A DNA stretch of 9,678 nt, taken from assembly GCA_003448025.1 (NCBI GenBank), contig DLXL01000134.1, positions 3,590 to 13,267 of the forward strand, given 5' to 3'. Position numbers and translations under genes: made by a program. This document shows, piece by piece, positions 1 through 6,817 of the stretch; positions within the stretch are counted from its first letter, which is position 1; the number at the start of each line of letters is the position of its first letter. Below the pieces are notes generated by a model. The model was not told the DNA's origin, made no database searches, and was given only the letters and a program-made list of their open reading frames with translations. This stretch comes from Saprospirales bacterium. Its GTDB lineage: Bacteria > Bacteroidota > Bacteroidia > Chitinophagales > Saprospiraceae.

Positions 1-116
1 AGAATCTGCCACAAACGGTTGAAACCAGTCAATATCTGGTTTATGCCGGCCCACACCGCTTAACCATGGAGCAAGGGGAGATTCTTCCTTGGAAGGATGC
101 ATTAGCTGCATTGTAA
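1..116 (+). CDS. 3' end of an unidentified protein (partial, runs off left edge)
   Basis: An open frame enters at base 3 and ends at a TAA at 114-116, giving 37 residues that finish EILPWKDALAAL. The codon choice and composition look like real protein, and the short gap to the convergent folE fits a gene end. Too little is left to recognise a family: there is no catalytic motif or membrane segment in the visible part. No hairpin with a T-run follows the stop, so no terminator can be assigned in the 68 bp before the folE stop codon. Confidence 0.6.
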   Translation, partial: NLPQTVETSQYLVYAGPHRLTMEQGEILPWKDALAAL

Positions 117-184
117 AATAAGTCCCGTGAAAGGAATTTGGCGGTTTTACCTGTCCCATATCACATTCACAGTAAAGGGAATAT

Positions 185-886
185 TCAGCCCTGCACCGGT
201 TTCGACAGTTTCAAATACTGCAAAAACTCGTTCTTTTTGGCCTCCTTGTGGAAAACGCCACCATAGTAAGCGGTTACTGTACTGCTATTCACATCCTGAA
301 TGCCTCTGGATGAAACGCAAAGGTGTTGCGCATCAATCACCATAGCCACATCATCAGTGCCTAGAATCTGGCATAGTTCCTGAGCAATTTGCATGGTTAA
401 ACGCTCCTGTACTTGCGGGCGTTTGGCAAAGTACTGCACAATACGGTTCAATTTGGATAAGCCAATAACCTCTCCATTTGAAATATAAGCCACGTGTGCA
501 CGGCCAATGATGGGTACAAAATGGTGTTCGCAGTTGGAATAAAACGTAATATCCTTTTCCACCAGCATCTCGCGATACTGGTATTTATTGTCGAACAAGG
601 CTACCTGTGGCTTGTTCTTGGGATTCAAACCGCTGAAGATTTCTTGCACATACATCTTGGCCACTCGTTTAGGCGTGCCCCGCAGACTGTCATCAGTTAG
701 ATCCAGACCGAGCGTCAACATGATTTCCCGGAAATGGGATTCAATTTTGGCTATTTTTTCTGCATCAGATAAGTCAAAAGCATCTGGCCGAAGAGGAGTC
801 TCCAGAGAGGTCATGTAGTGGTCGTCTCCAATTTCTTCGTCGGAGAGCAGCAAGGTTGGGCTAAATGTGGATGGAGGATTTGACAT
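185..886 (-). CDS. folE: GTP cyclohydrolase I (FolE)
   Basis: This cytosolic enzyme converts GTP to 7,8-dihydroneopterin triphosphate, the first step of folate and pterin synthesis, and normally works as a zinc-dependent homodecamer. With the ATG at 886 the protein is 233 aa, close to the 222 aa of the E. coli enzyme. The zinc ligands are visible: Cys119 and His122 in NCEHHFVP and Cys190 in QHLCVSSRG. The catalytic-site histidines (121 and 188, by comparison with E. coli 112 and 179) are also present. The long conserved stretch VIGLSKLNRIVQYF followed by KRPQVQERLT is diagnostic of the family. The frame stays open to a TTG at 922, but the ATG at 886 is preferred because the extra residues are not conserved; an ATG at 814 (MTSLETPLRP) is a less likely start. 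About 124 AT-rich bases separate it from the ABC gene upstream, so it probably has its own promoter, though I see no clear consensus. Confidence 0.97.
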   Translation of the reverse strand: MSNPPSTFSPTLLLSDEEIGDDHYMTSLETPLRPDAFDLSDAEKIAKIESHFREIMLTLGLDLTDDSLRGTPKRVAKMYVQEIFSGLNPKNKPQVALFDNKYQYREMLVEKDITFYSNCEHHFVPIIGRAHVAYISNGEVIGLSKLNRIVQYFAKRPQVQERLTMQIAQELCQILGTDDVAMVIDAQHLCVSSRGIQDVNSSTVTAYYGGVFHKEAKKNEFLQYLKLSKPVQG

Positions 887-1010
887 GGAGTAAGTAGATT
901 GTTCTGGAAAATTAACAGACAACTATAACCCCAACAGTCTTTATTTTGTTTAACTATTTTGCCTTATTGTGTAAAAATAATTAAACAAAATTTGATTGCT
1001 TTTGCCACCG

Positions 1011-2702
1011 TCATTCCCCCGGAATGGAAGCAATCAGTTTCTGGACATACGGACGTTCCGGATTATGATAGATGTCTTCCGGATACCCAATGGCTTCCAT
1101 TTTTCCATTGTTCATAATCATTAACCGGTCGCACATTTGTTTGATAACGCTTAGATCGTGTGAAATAAAAAGATAGGTAAGCCCGAATTTTTCTCTCAAG
1201 TCCATCAGCAGGTTTAAAACGGTGGCCTGTACTGATACATCCAGGGCCGACACCATTTCGTCGCAAACCAAAAATTTGGGTTCCAGTGCCAAAGCCCGGG
1301 CAACACAAATCCGCTGCCTTTGGCCGCCAGAAAACTCATGCGGATATCGCTGGAAATGGTCTGATTTAAGCCCGACAATTTCGAGAAGTTCTATGGTTTT
1401 TTGCTTCCTTGTTTCATCATTATTGAATAGTCGGTGCACCTTCATGGGCTCCAATATGGCCTCTCCAATGGTCATTTTTGGATTTAATGAGGCGAATGGG
1501 TCCTGGAAAACTACCTGAATCTGCTTTCGAAGTGGACGGAACTCCGCATCGCTCATGGTGAGCAGATTTTGACCTTGATATAAGATCTCTCCTGCATTGG
1601 CATCTGTCAGCCGGGCAATGGTTCTACCCAAAGTGGTTTTGCCACATCCTGATTCGCCGGCGAGGCCAAAAGTTTCTCCCGGATACACTTCAAAGCTGAT
1701 GTCCTGCACTGCATGCGTCCAGGAGGTGGTTTTACCCCACCAGTTTTTTTGTGCCGGATAACGCACCTGCAATTGTTTTACCTGTAACAGAGGCTGCTGC
1801 GTTTTAAGGTGCTCTTGTCGTTTATGTTCCTCTTGGATACTAATTACTTTGGCATCAAAACCACCCCGTTCCAGAAAATCAGGTACAGTCGGTAATCGCC
1901 AGAGTTTTTGTTTCAGGGATGGCCGGCAGGCTACCAACCCCTTTGTATAAGGGTGTGCCGGGTTCTTCAAAATCTGTTTTACCGGGCCCTCTTCTACTAT
2001 CTTACCCTGATGCATGACCAAAACCCGATCACATATTTCTGAAATGACACCCAGATCATGACTGATAAACATCATGGATAAGCCCGTTTCGGCCCGCAAT
2101 TCCCGCATCAATTCTAAAATGGCTTTTTGGACCGTTACATCGAGCGCTGTAGTCGGCTCGTCGGCTATGATCAGATCCGGGTTGCAGGACATAGCCATGG
2201 CGATCATGACCCGTTGTTTCTGGCCACCGCTGATCTGGTGCGGATAGGCGTTAAAGATGCGTTCGGGATCGGGCAGTTTTACTTTTTCAAACCAGGCCAG
2301 CGCTTGTTTTTTGGCTTCCTCAAAGGATACTTCCTGGTGTAACTGAATGGCCTCCGTCACCTGATGCCCGCAACGGAATACCGGATTCAGCGAGGTCATC
2401 GGTTCCTGAAAAATCATGGCAATCTGTGATCCGCGAATCTTTTGCATCTCTGGCTGAGCAGCCTTCAACAGATCTGTATTTTGCTTCCAAAGGATATTTC
2501 CACTCAATCGGCACTTGTCAGCCTCCGGCAACAGGCGCATGACCGACAAGGATGTCACGGATTTTCCGGATCCGGATTCGCCAACAATACCCAGTGTTTC
2601 ACCCCTGGTAAGGGAAAAGGAAATGCCGTCCACCGCGCGGGTGATGCCCCGTTCAGAGAGGAAGTCGATAGCTAAGTTGTTGATCTCTAGCAGTTTGTCC
2701 AT
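1011..2702 (-). CDS. Fused double-NBD ABC transporter ATPase, peptide/nickel type (YejF/GsiA-like)
   Basis: A 563-aa protein with two complete nucleotide-binding domains in one chain, as in YejF or GsiA, which energise uptake of peptides or glutathione across the inner membrane. NBD1 has Walker A GESGSGKS (41-48), Q-loop Gln99, signature ISGGQKQR (157-164), Walker B LIIADEPT (177-184) and H-loop His215. NBD2 has GESGCGKT (349-356), Gln400, FSGGQRQR (457-464), FLVCDEMV (477-484) and His515. Both halves therefore look catalytically intact. The [10 protein letters not shown] and [10 protein letters not shown] segments after the NBDs are the C-terminal extension typical of oligopeptide/dipeptide ATPases. 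The start is an ATG with no evident ribosome binding site. No permease or substrate-binding protein gene is next to it, so the partner permeases must be encoded elsewhere and the substrate cannot be read from context. Confidence 0.93.
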   Translation of the reverse strand: MDKLLEINNLAIDFLSERGITRAVDGISFSLTRGETLGIVGESGSGKSVTSLSVMRLLPEADKCRLSGNILWKQNTDLLKAAQPEMQKIRGSQIAMIFQEPMTSLNPVFRCGHQVTEAIQLHQEVSFEEAKKQALAWFEKVKLPDPERIFNAYPHQISGGQKQRVMIAMAMSCNPDLIIADEPTTALDVTVQKAILELMRELRAETGLSMMFISHDLGVISEICDRVLVMHQGKIVEEGPVKQILKNPAHPYTKGLVACRPSLKQKLWRLPTVPDFLERGGFDAKVISIQEEHKRQEHLKTQQPLLQVKQLQVRYPAQKNWWGKTTSWTHAVQDISFEVYPGETFGLAGESGCGKTTLGRTIARLTDANAGEILYQGQNLLTMSDAEFRPLRKQIQVVFQDPFASLNPKMTIGEAILEPMKVHRLFNNDETRKQKTIELLEIVGLKSDHFQRYPHEFSGGQRQRICVARALALEPKFLVCDEMVSALDVSVQATVLNLLMDLREKFGLTYLFISHDLSVIKQMCDRLMIMNNGKMEAIGYPEDIYHNPERPYVQKLIASIPGE

Positions 2703-2723
2703 GTGGAGCCAGTGTTCAGCGTT

Positions 2724-2733
2724 TGCAAAGGTG
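2724..2733 (-). promoter_or_regulatory. Candidate Bacteroidota -7 element for the ABC ATPase gene
   Basis: On the minus strand this reads CACCTTTGCA, one base off the Bacteroidota -7 consensus TAnnTTTG and followed by the CA often seen after it. It lies 21 bases before the ABC ATPase ATG, which would give a very short leader. No TTTG is found at the expected -33 position; that zone is occupied by the TTTCGCACGGATT repeats. The call is an inference from one half of the consensus. Confidence 0.3.
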
Positions 2734-2744
2734 TGAGATTTGGA

Positions 2745-2799
2745 TTATTTCGCACGGATTTCGCAGGTGTTATTTCGCACGGATTGTTTCGCACAGATT
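2745..2799. repeat. Short degenerate tandem repeats (TTTCGCACGGATT family)
   Basis: The 16-mer TTATTTCGCACGGATT occurs exactly at 2745-2760 and again at 2770-2785, with a diverged third copy, GTTTCGCACAGATT, at 2786-2799. A partial unit, TTTCGCAGG, sits between the first two. The block lies in the leader of the ABC ATPase gene between its candidate -7 element and the upstream terminator hairpin. It contains no ORF. I read it as intergenic low-complexity repeat DNA of unknown role. Confidence 0.75.
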
Positions 2800-2839
2800 G
2801 TTTTGCTCAGAAAGGGTAGGGCAAACTTCGTTAAAACAA

Positions 2840-2870
2840 CATGAGCCATCCGTGTTCAGGATGGCTCATG
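2840..2870 (-). terminator. Rho-independent terminator of the M16 peptidase gene
   Basis: A perfect 12-bp stem pairs CATGAGCCATCC (2840-2851) with GGATGGCTCATG (2859-2870) around a 7-base loop. On the minus strand the stem is followed by TTGTTTTAA, a T-rich but interrupted tract. On the plus strand what follows is not T-rich, so it most likely ends minus-strand transcripts, about 112 bases after the peptidase stop codon. Confidence 0.75.
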
Positions 2871-2920
2871 CTTAATCGTCATCTATTGGTTTGCTGTTCA
2901 AGTACTCAGGCCGAACGCCA

Positions 2921-2984
2921 ACTCAAACACTCAAACACTCAAACACCAAAACACTCAAACACCAAAACACTCAAACACCAAACT
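2921..2984. repeat. Octanucleotide tandem array (8 units of ACTCAAAC / ACCAAAAC)
   Basis: Eight back-to-back octamers are seen. Units 1-3, 5 and 7 are ACTCAAAC, units 4 and 6 are ACCAAAAC, and unit 8 is ACCAAACT. The last unit runs into the TAG stop codon of the M16 peptidase (2983-2985 on the minus strand), so the array is the immediate 3' untranslated region of that gene. It is flanked by a 9-bp inverted repeat, GAACGCCAA (2913-2921) and TTGGCGTTC (2996-3004), the second arm lying in the last codons of the gene. Copy-number change would alter the distance between stop codon and terminator but not the protein. Confidence 0.92.
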
Positions 2985-5745
2985 ATGGTTTCGGTTTGGC
3001 GTTCACCAATTTGCCATTGGCATCGATTTGAATAATCTCCATACCCAGTTCCTTTAGGCCCGGCATCGTTTTATTGGCATCTGCAGCCATAAACCAACCC
3101 AAATTATTAGGCTGAACAATCGTTTTGGCTGTGGAATGCACATCTTTCAAAGAAAGGCCTTGCACTTTGGCGCTGTATTTCTGCCAATAGTCGTCAGACA
3201 GGTTGTATTTCACAATATCACGAACGCTTCCATTTACCGCGGCATTGGTTTCCCACATGCCACTCATGCCAAGCACCGTGTTTTGTTTGGTTTTGTCGAA
3301 CTCCGCCTGAGTCATTTGTTTTTCACCCACAAACATATTCACCTCTTTAATCACCTCCTGAATGCTTTCTTTGGTTTTGTCTGTTTGTACTGGTGCAAAT
3401 ACTACAAATGGACGTTGTCCGCGGGTATTCTGAATGGTTGAACGAGCGCCATAACTCCAACGCTTGTCTTCACGGATATTCATGTTGATACGGCTGGTGA
3501 AATCACCACCCAATACATTGTTCATCTGATCAATCGCCACTTCATCCACCTGACCGTATGGTTTGGTCAAATATCCGGCTACAATGAGGCTTTGCTGACT
3601 TTCCGGACGATCAATCAGGAAAATTTTGTTGTTGGTATTGGAGGTTTTTACTTCAGGAATAACCTTTTTGGTCAGGGTGCCTTGTTGCCAGCCGCCAAAG
3701 CGTTTTTCCAGTTTGGCAGTCAGTTCTTCAAGGGTAATATCGCCTGTAACAACAATGGTTGCATTATTTGGACGGAGCCATTTGTTGTAAAATCCTTTGA
3801 TGTCGTCCAGGGTAATGCTGTTTACAGACTCTTCTTCACCTGAGCCGGTCATAGGCATGGCGTATGGGTGGTTTTCACCGTATAGCAGCGTTGGCATTAC
3901 ACGCATGACCATGCTTTGCGGATTTTTCTTTTCGTTCTGAATACCGCTTACCTGTTGGGTTTGGAGACGTTTGAAATCTGCATCGGGGAAAGAAGGATTC
4001 AACACTACATCAGCAAGGAGATCCAGACTGGGATCCAGACTTTGTTTCAGCGTATTAAGACTTACATAGGAATTATCCAGATCGGAGAAAGTACCCAGGC
4101 TGGCTCCCAGTAATTGAAGGCGTTCGTTGATTTGGAGCGAGTTCATGTTTTTGGTGCCTTCATCCAACATATCCATGCCCAACTTTGCCAGACCGAGTTT
4201 GCCACCAAATTTGTCGGTGCAATACCCAGCATCAAACATGATATTGGCAGAGATGGCTGGGCTTTCGGTGCGTCGGGCTAATACGACTTTCATGCCATTT
4301 TTGAGGGTGGCACGCTGAATAGCCGGGAATTTAGCGGTAACATTTTTGTCGACCTCAGGTGCTTTGGAGCGATCGGCCTCGGTGCCGGTTACGGTATATT
4401 CCGGGAACGGATCACAAATCATGGTAATATCGCCATCTGTGAGCCATTTTTGGCAAACCATCTGTACGTCTTTGGCAGTTACCTGATTAAGCCAGTTATT
4501 GTAGGTTTTGTAGAAGTCGGGGTTGTCGCCGTATACTTCATATTCTGCCAGCGGGTCGCTCTTGCCGCCAAATCCGCCGATGCGCTCCAGTCCTTTGATG
4601 AAGCTGGCAAAATAAGAAGCTTTTACCCGCTTTAGTTCTTCTTCAGTTGGGCCATTTTTTATCAGTTCATCCAGGATTTCACGAACCGCCTTTTCCACTT
4701 CCTCTACGGTTTTACCTTTTTTGACGTTCACCATAAAAGTAAAAGTGCCACCGATTTCAGAAGGCCCGTTGAAGCAGTTAGCCGAGGTGCAGATTTGTTT
4801 TTCGTAAACCAATTTTTTGAACAGGCGGCTACTTTTTCCGGAGGACAACACGCTGGAGGCGATGTCCAGAGCAGCATTTTCCTTGTTTCCCCATTCAGGA
4901 GTATTCCAGGAAATAACCAAACGGGATTCCGGCACACGATCCTGATAGTGAACACGTTTGCTGCCGGTACGTTTCGCCACGTTTACCTCCGGCCGTGCGA
5001 TGGTTGGCCCGGCCGGGATATTGCCGAAGTATTTCAACACTTTCTCGTAGGCAGCATCCGGCGTGATATCGCCGGCAATCACCACCACTGCGTTTGCTGC
5101 GCCATAGTAGGTTTTGAACCACTCGTGAACGTCTTCGAGGCTAGCAGCATTCAGGTCTTCCATTTCGCCAATTACGGTGTGGCCATATGGGTGGTGTGGC
5201 GGATAAGCTTCTTTTTGAAGGATATCCCAGCCTTTCGCATATGGCTGGTTTTCGCCCTGGCGCTTTTCATTTTGTACCACGCCGCGTTGCTCGTCCAGTT
5301 TGCCCTGGTCGATGGCGCCAAGTAAGTGACCCATCCGATCACTTTCTAGCCAAAGTACCTGGTCAAGAGCGCCCACCGGTACATTCTGGAAGTAATTGGT
5401 GCGATCGTCATTGGTCGTACCATTCAAATCTGTACCACCGATGGCTTCAAGCGCCTGAAAGTAATCGGTATTAAAGTGTTCAGAACCGTTGAACATCAGG
5501 TGTTCAAACAAGTGTGCAAAACCTGATTTGCCAGGCTTTTCATTTTTGGATCCCACGTGGTACCAAACATTGATGGCAACGATGGGCGCTTTGTGGTCCT
5601 CATGTACAATGAGGCGAAGGCCATTGGGTAAAACAAATTTCTTAAAAGGTACATCAATGGCGTTGGGATCATAGGATGGGAGGTCCTGTGCGAACAGAGA
5701 AAGGGCTGAAAACAGGATCAGACCCAGCAGTGAAAGTCGTTTCAT
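2983..5745 (-). CDS. Exported M16 (insulinase/pitrilysin family) zinc metallopeptidase, two-half form
   Basis: A 920-aa protein built from two homologous M16 halves, as in the larger bacterial pitrilysin-like enzymes that degrade peptides. The N-terminus MKRLSLLGLILFSALSLFAQ is a classical Sec signal peptide with likely cleavage near residue 19-20, so it should act in the periplasm. The active half carries the inverted zinc motif HLFEH (His78, Glu81, His82) with the distal ligand probably Glu160 in VVQNEKRQ. The second half, from about residue 475, has no HxxEH (it reads GLAKLGMDMLDEG) but keeps the GG...SR...IRED...Y pattern (746-765) of the non-catalytic partner. The frame is open to a TTG at 5862 and has an ATG at 5811, but both would bury the signal peptide, so the ATG at 5745 is chosen. 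It is probably monocistronic, ending at the hairpin at 2840-2870. The natural substrate is unknown. Confidence 0.95.
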   Translation of the reverse strand: MKRLSLLGLILFSALSLFAQDLPSYDPNAIDVPFKKFVLPNGLRLIVHEDHKAPIVAINVWYHVGSKNEKPGKSGFAHLFEHLMFNGSEHFNTDYFQALEAIGGTDLNGTTNDDRTNYFQNVPVGALDQVLWLESDRMGHLLGAIDQGKLDEQRGVVQNEKRQGENQPYAKGWDILQKEAYPPHHPYGHTVIGEMEDLNAASLEDVHEWFKTYYGAANAVVVIAGDITPDAAYEKVLKYFGNIPAGPTIARPEVNVAKRTGSKRVHYQDRVPESRLVISWNTPEWGNKENAALDIASSVLSSGKSSRLFKKLVYEKQICTSANCFNGPSEIGGTFTFMVNVKKGKTVEEVEKAVREILDELIKNGPTEEELKRVKASYFASFIKGLERIGGFGGKSDPLAEYEVYGDNPDFYKTYNNWLNQVTAKDVQMVCQKWLTDGDITMICDPFPEYTVTGTEADRSKAPEVDKNVTAKFPAIQRATLKNGMKVVLARRTESPAISANIMFDAGYCTDKFGGKLGLAKLGMDMLDEGTKNMNSLQINERLQLLGASLGTFSDLDNSYVSLNTLKQSLDPSLDLLADVVLNPSFPDADFKRLQTQQVSGIQNEKKNPQSMVMRVMPTLLYGENHPYAMPMTGSGEEESVNSITLDDIKGFYNKWLRPNNATIVVTGDITLEELTAKLEKRFGGWQQGTLTKKVIPEVKTSNTNNKIFLIDRPESQQSLIVAGYLTKPYGQVDEVAIDQMNNVLGGDFTSRINMNIREDKRWSYGARSTIQNTRGQRPFVVFAPVQTDKTKESIQEVIKEVNMFVGEKQMTQAEFDKTKQNTVLGMSGMWETNAAVNGSVRDIVKYNLSDDYWQKYSAKVQGLSLKDVHSTAKTIVQPNNLGWFMAADANKTMPGLKELGMEIIQIDANGKLVNAKPKP

Positions 5746-5929
5746 AACTTCGTTTCTGTGAATGAATGGATTGGTGAGCGCGTTTTTGATGCAGTTCAGG
5801 TAGAATGTCATAATTTGCAAAAACGCGCCCGAAGATGAATCAAAAACTGCCAGGAAAGACAAAAGTTTGGATGAAAAGTTGGATTATAAGGCTGAATAGT
5901 CGACTAACAACGATAGAATAGCTCCAAAT

Positions 5930-5962
5930 AAAAAAACCGGAGCGTGAGACAACGCTCCGGTT
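5930..5962 (-). terminator. Strong Rho-independent terminator (minus strand)
   Basis: An 11-bp stem, AACCGGAGCGT (5935-5945) with ACGCTCCGGTT (5952-5962), encloses a 6-base loop. On the minus strand the stem is followed by a run of T (TTTTTTTATTT when the stem's own last bases are included). This is a textbook intrinsic terminator for leftward transcription and also insulates the M16 gene from upstream. The nearest recognisable minus-strand gene, the 57-codon ORF at 6279-6452, ends 316 bases earlier, so the terminated transcript is not clear. Confidence 0.88.
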
Positions 5963-6278
5963 CATGACAGGAAGGATTACTTAAATGAAGTGCAATAAAG
6001 CGTGTTCTAATTATGGTACAAAAAAGGATTAAAAGGTCGCCAATTCTGAAGGAACCGTGTGAAAAGAAGGACATTGAAATGACTTCAATACTCCTTTCGC
6101 AGGTGGTTTTCATAACTGCTCAGCTCCTCTCCTGACAAAAGAGATTAACCCGTGGTGAAGGTGTTAAAATGAATTTAATGGATTAAAAATTAAACGCTTG
6201 CGCGAAAAAGAAAGATTATTTCAGGCGGAGGCCCAATATTTTTTAGCAACGGTAGGTACTTATCTTCCAAGTTTGGGG
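5963..6278 (-). other. Gene-free stretch before the strong terminator; possible long 3' UTR or small RNA
   Basis: No convincing protein gene is seen in these 316 bases. A 69-codon minus frame (5904-6113) has a purine-rich GGAGAGGAG before its ATG, but it reads straight through the terminator stem and its sequence is not protein-like. A second imperfect hairpin lies at 6066-6098: GAAGGA pairs with TCCTTTC and ATTGAA (6073-6078) with TTCAAT (6084-6089). Together with the terminator this suggests structured RNA, either the tail of the small-peptide mRNA or a separate small RNA. No known RNA family core (SRP, RNase P, tmRNA, tRNA) is recognisable. Confidence 0.3.
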
Positions 6279-6452
6279 TTAAGGCATGATTTCATTCCAG
6301 ATGATATAATCACCATTATCGTACTTTCCGCCTTTAACTGTTCCTGGTTCAACATTTCCAGTGTCTGAAGTGTTCCCATCATCAGAAGTGGTGGTTGATG
6401 TTGGAGCATATGTGGTCAGGAGCAGATGGGCGAGTATCAGGAAGATATTCAT
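6279..6452 (-). CDS. Small exported peptide, 57 aa, unknown function
   Basis: An ATG at 6452 opens a frame that ends at TAA (6279-6281). The N-terminus MNIFLILAHLLLTTYA is hydrophobic and resembles a signal peptide or membrane anchor, though it lacks the usual basic residues. Next comes a low-complexity Thr/Ser/Asp/Gly/Asn stretch (residues 18-38), and then a tail with alternating Gly and aromatic residues ending KGGKYDNGDYIIWNEIMP. There is no cysteine, so it is not a lipoprotein. The composition is not random, which supports a real small gene, but I do not recognise a family. It is divergent from the TPR-like gene at 6818, and the two share a 365-bp intergenic region with a duplicated segment. 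A hairpin (6501-6526) lies 49 bases before its start. It could be a precursor of a secreted peptide or a small membrane protein; a chance ORF cannot be excluded. Confidence 0.5.
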   Translation of the reverse strand: MNIFLILAHLLLTTYAPTSTTTSDDGNTSDTGNVEPGTVKGGKYDNGDYIIWNEIMP

Positions 6453-6467
6453 GTTGGGAGACGTTTT

Positions 6468-6552
6468 ATTTGTGAATCAAAATCTGTCACAAAGGTGAAA
6501 CTGTCTCCTTTCCAAAAAAAGGACAGAAACCCTGAATTCAATACAGGCAGAT
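6468..6552. repeat. Diverged direct repeat, copy A (in the divergent regulatory region)
   Basis: Four blocks recur in the same order and almost the same spacing at 6694-6780: ATTTGT (6468), ACAAAGGT (6489), CCAAAAAA followed by GGACA (6512 on), and TCAATACA (6538). The offset between copies is 226-228 bases for each block. Copy A lies just upstream of the small peptide gene, and includes the hairpin at 6501-6526 in which TCCTTT pairs with AAAGGA and CTG with CAG. The consistent collinearity argues for an old duplication rather than chance. Confidence 0.6.
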
Positions 6553-6623
6553 TTGGGCATAGATATACCCGGGCCTCCCAGCGCTGCTGTGGATAGGTCA
6601 AAGAACTAAACAACCTTAGGCAG

Positions 6624-6662
6624 ATGTGCTACTTTCGTCTATTAGATGAAAGTACCGCACAT
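6624..6662. promoter_or_regulatory. Large imperfect palindrome in the divergent intergenic region
   Basis: ATGTGC (6624-6629) pairs with GCACAT (6657-6662) and TACTTTC (6630-6636) with GAAAGTA (6648-6654). The inner G/T, TCT/AGA pairs close on a 3-base ATT loop. Only a two-base bulge (CC, 6655-6656) interrupts a stem of about 17 pairs. No T-run follows on either strand, so it is not a normal terminator. Its position between two divergent genes suits an operator or an RNA leader structure; which one is not shown by the sequence. Confidence 0.55.
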
Positions 6663-6693
6663 ATATGATTATTGCTATTCCAAATGGTGTTAC

Positions 6694-6780
6694 ATTTGTC
6701 TGGTTAATTTAGTTACAAAGGTAATTGGAGCCCCAAGACCCAAAAAAGGACAATTTTCCCGGAATCAATACATGGAGAAT
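6694..6780. repeat. Diverged direct repeat, copy B (upstream of the TPR-like gene)
   Basis: The second copy of the segment at 6468-6552, in the same orientation: ATTTGT (6694), ACAAAGGT (6715), CCAAAAAA then GGACA (6740 on), and TCAATACA (6765). The best part, from the A-run to TCAATACA and the following GG, is about three-quarters identical by hand alignment. It ends 37 bases before the ATG of the TPR-like gene, so it probably covers that gene's promoter or operator. Confidence 0.6.
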
Positions 6781-6817
6781 TTATGTGTTATGATTTTTGT
6801 CATTCATAAAAAGCTAT

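Noticed and set aside
2921..2984. CRISPR array
   Set aside because: Units are contiguous 8-mers without spacers.
2841..3035. 64-codon plus-strand ORF across the octamer array
   Set aside because: It translates the terminator hairpin and the tandem repeat (SNTQTPKHSNTKTLKH); an artefact of repeat DNA.
4795..5325. 176-codon plus-strand ORF opposite the M16 gene
   Set aside because: It is a shadow of the peptidase coding strand; the minus frame has the signal peptide, HxxEH motif and full family length.
5746..5862. 39-residue N-terminal extension of the M16 peptidase starting at TTG (or ATG at 5811)
   Set aside because: It would place residues before a clear signal peptide that starts at the ATG at 5745.
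5904..6113. 69-codon minus-strand ORF with a purine-rich sequence before its ATG
   Set aside because: Its last third is the terminator stem and T-run, and the sequence has no protein-like features.
6166..6368. Plus-strand open frame without ATG (reads KIKRLREKERLFQAEAQYFL near its start)
   Set aside because: It has no good start codon and is antisense to the small-peptide ORF over half its length. It could be a gene remnant, but there is not enough to support it.
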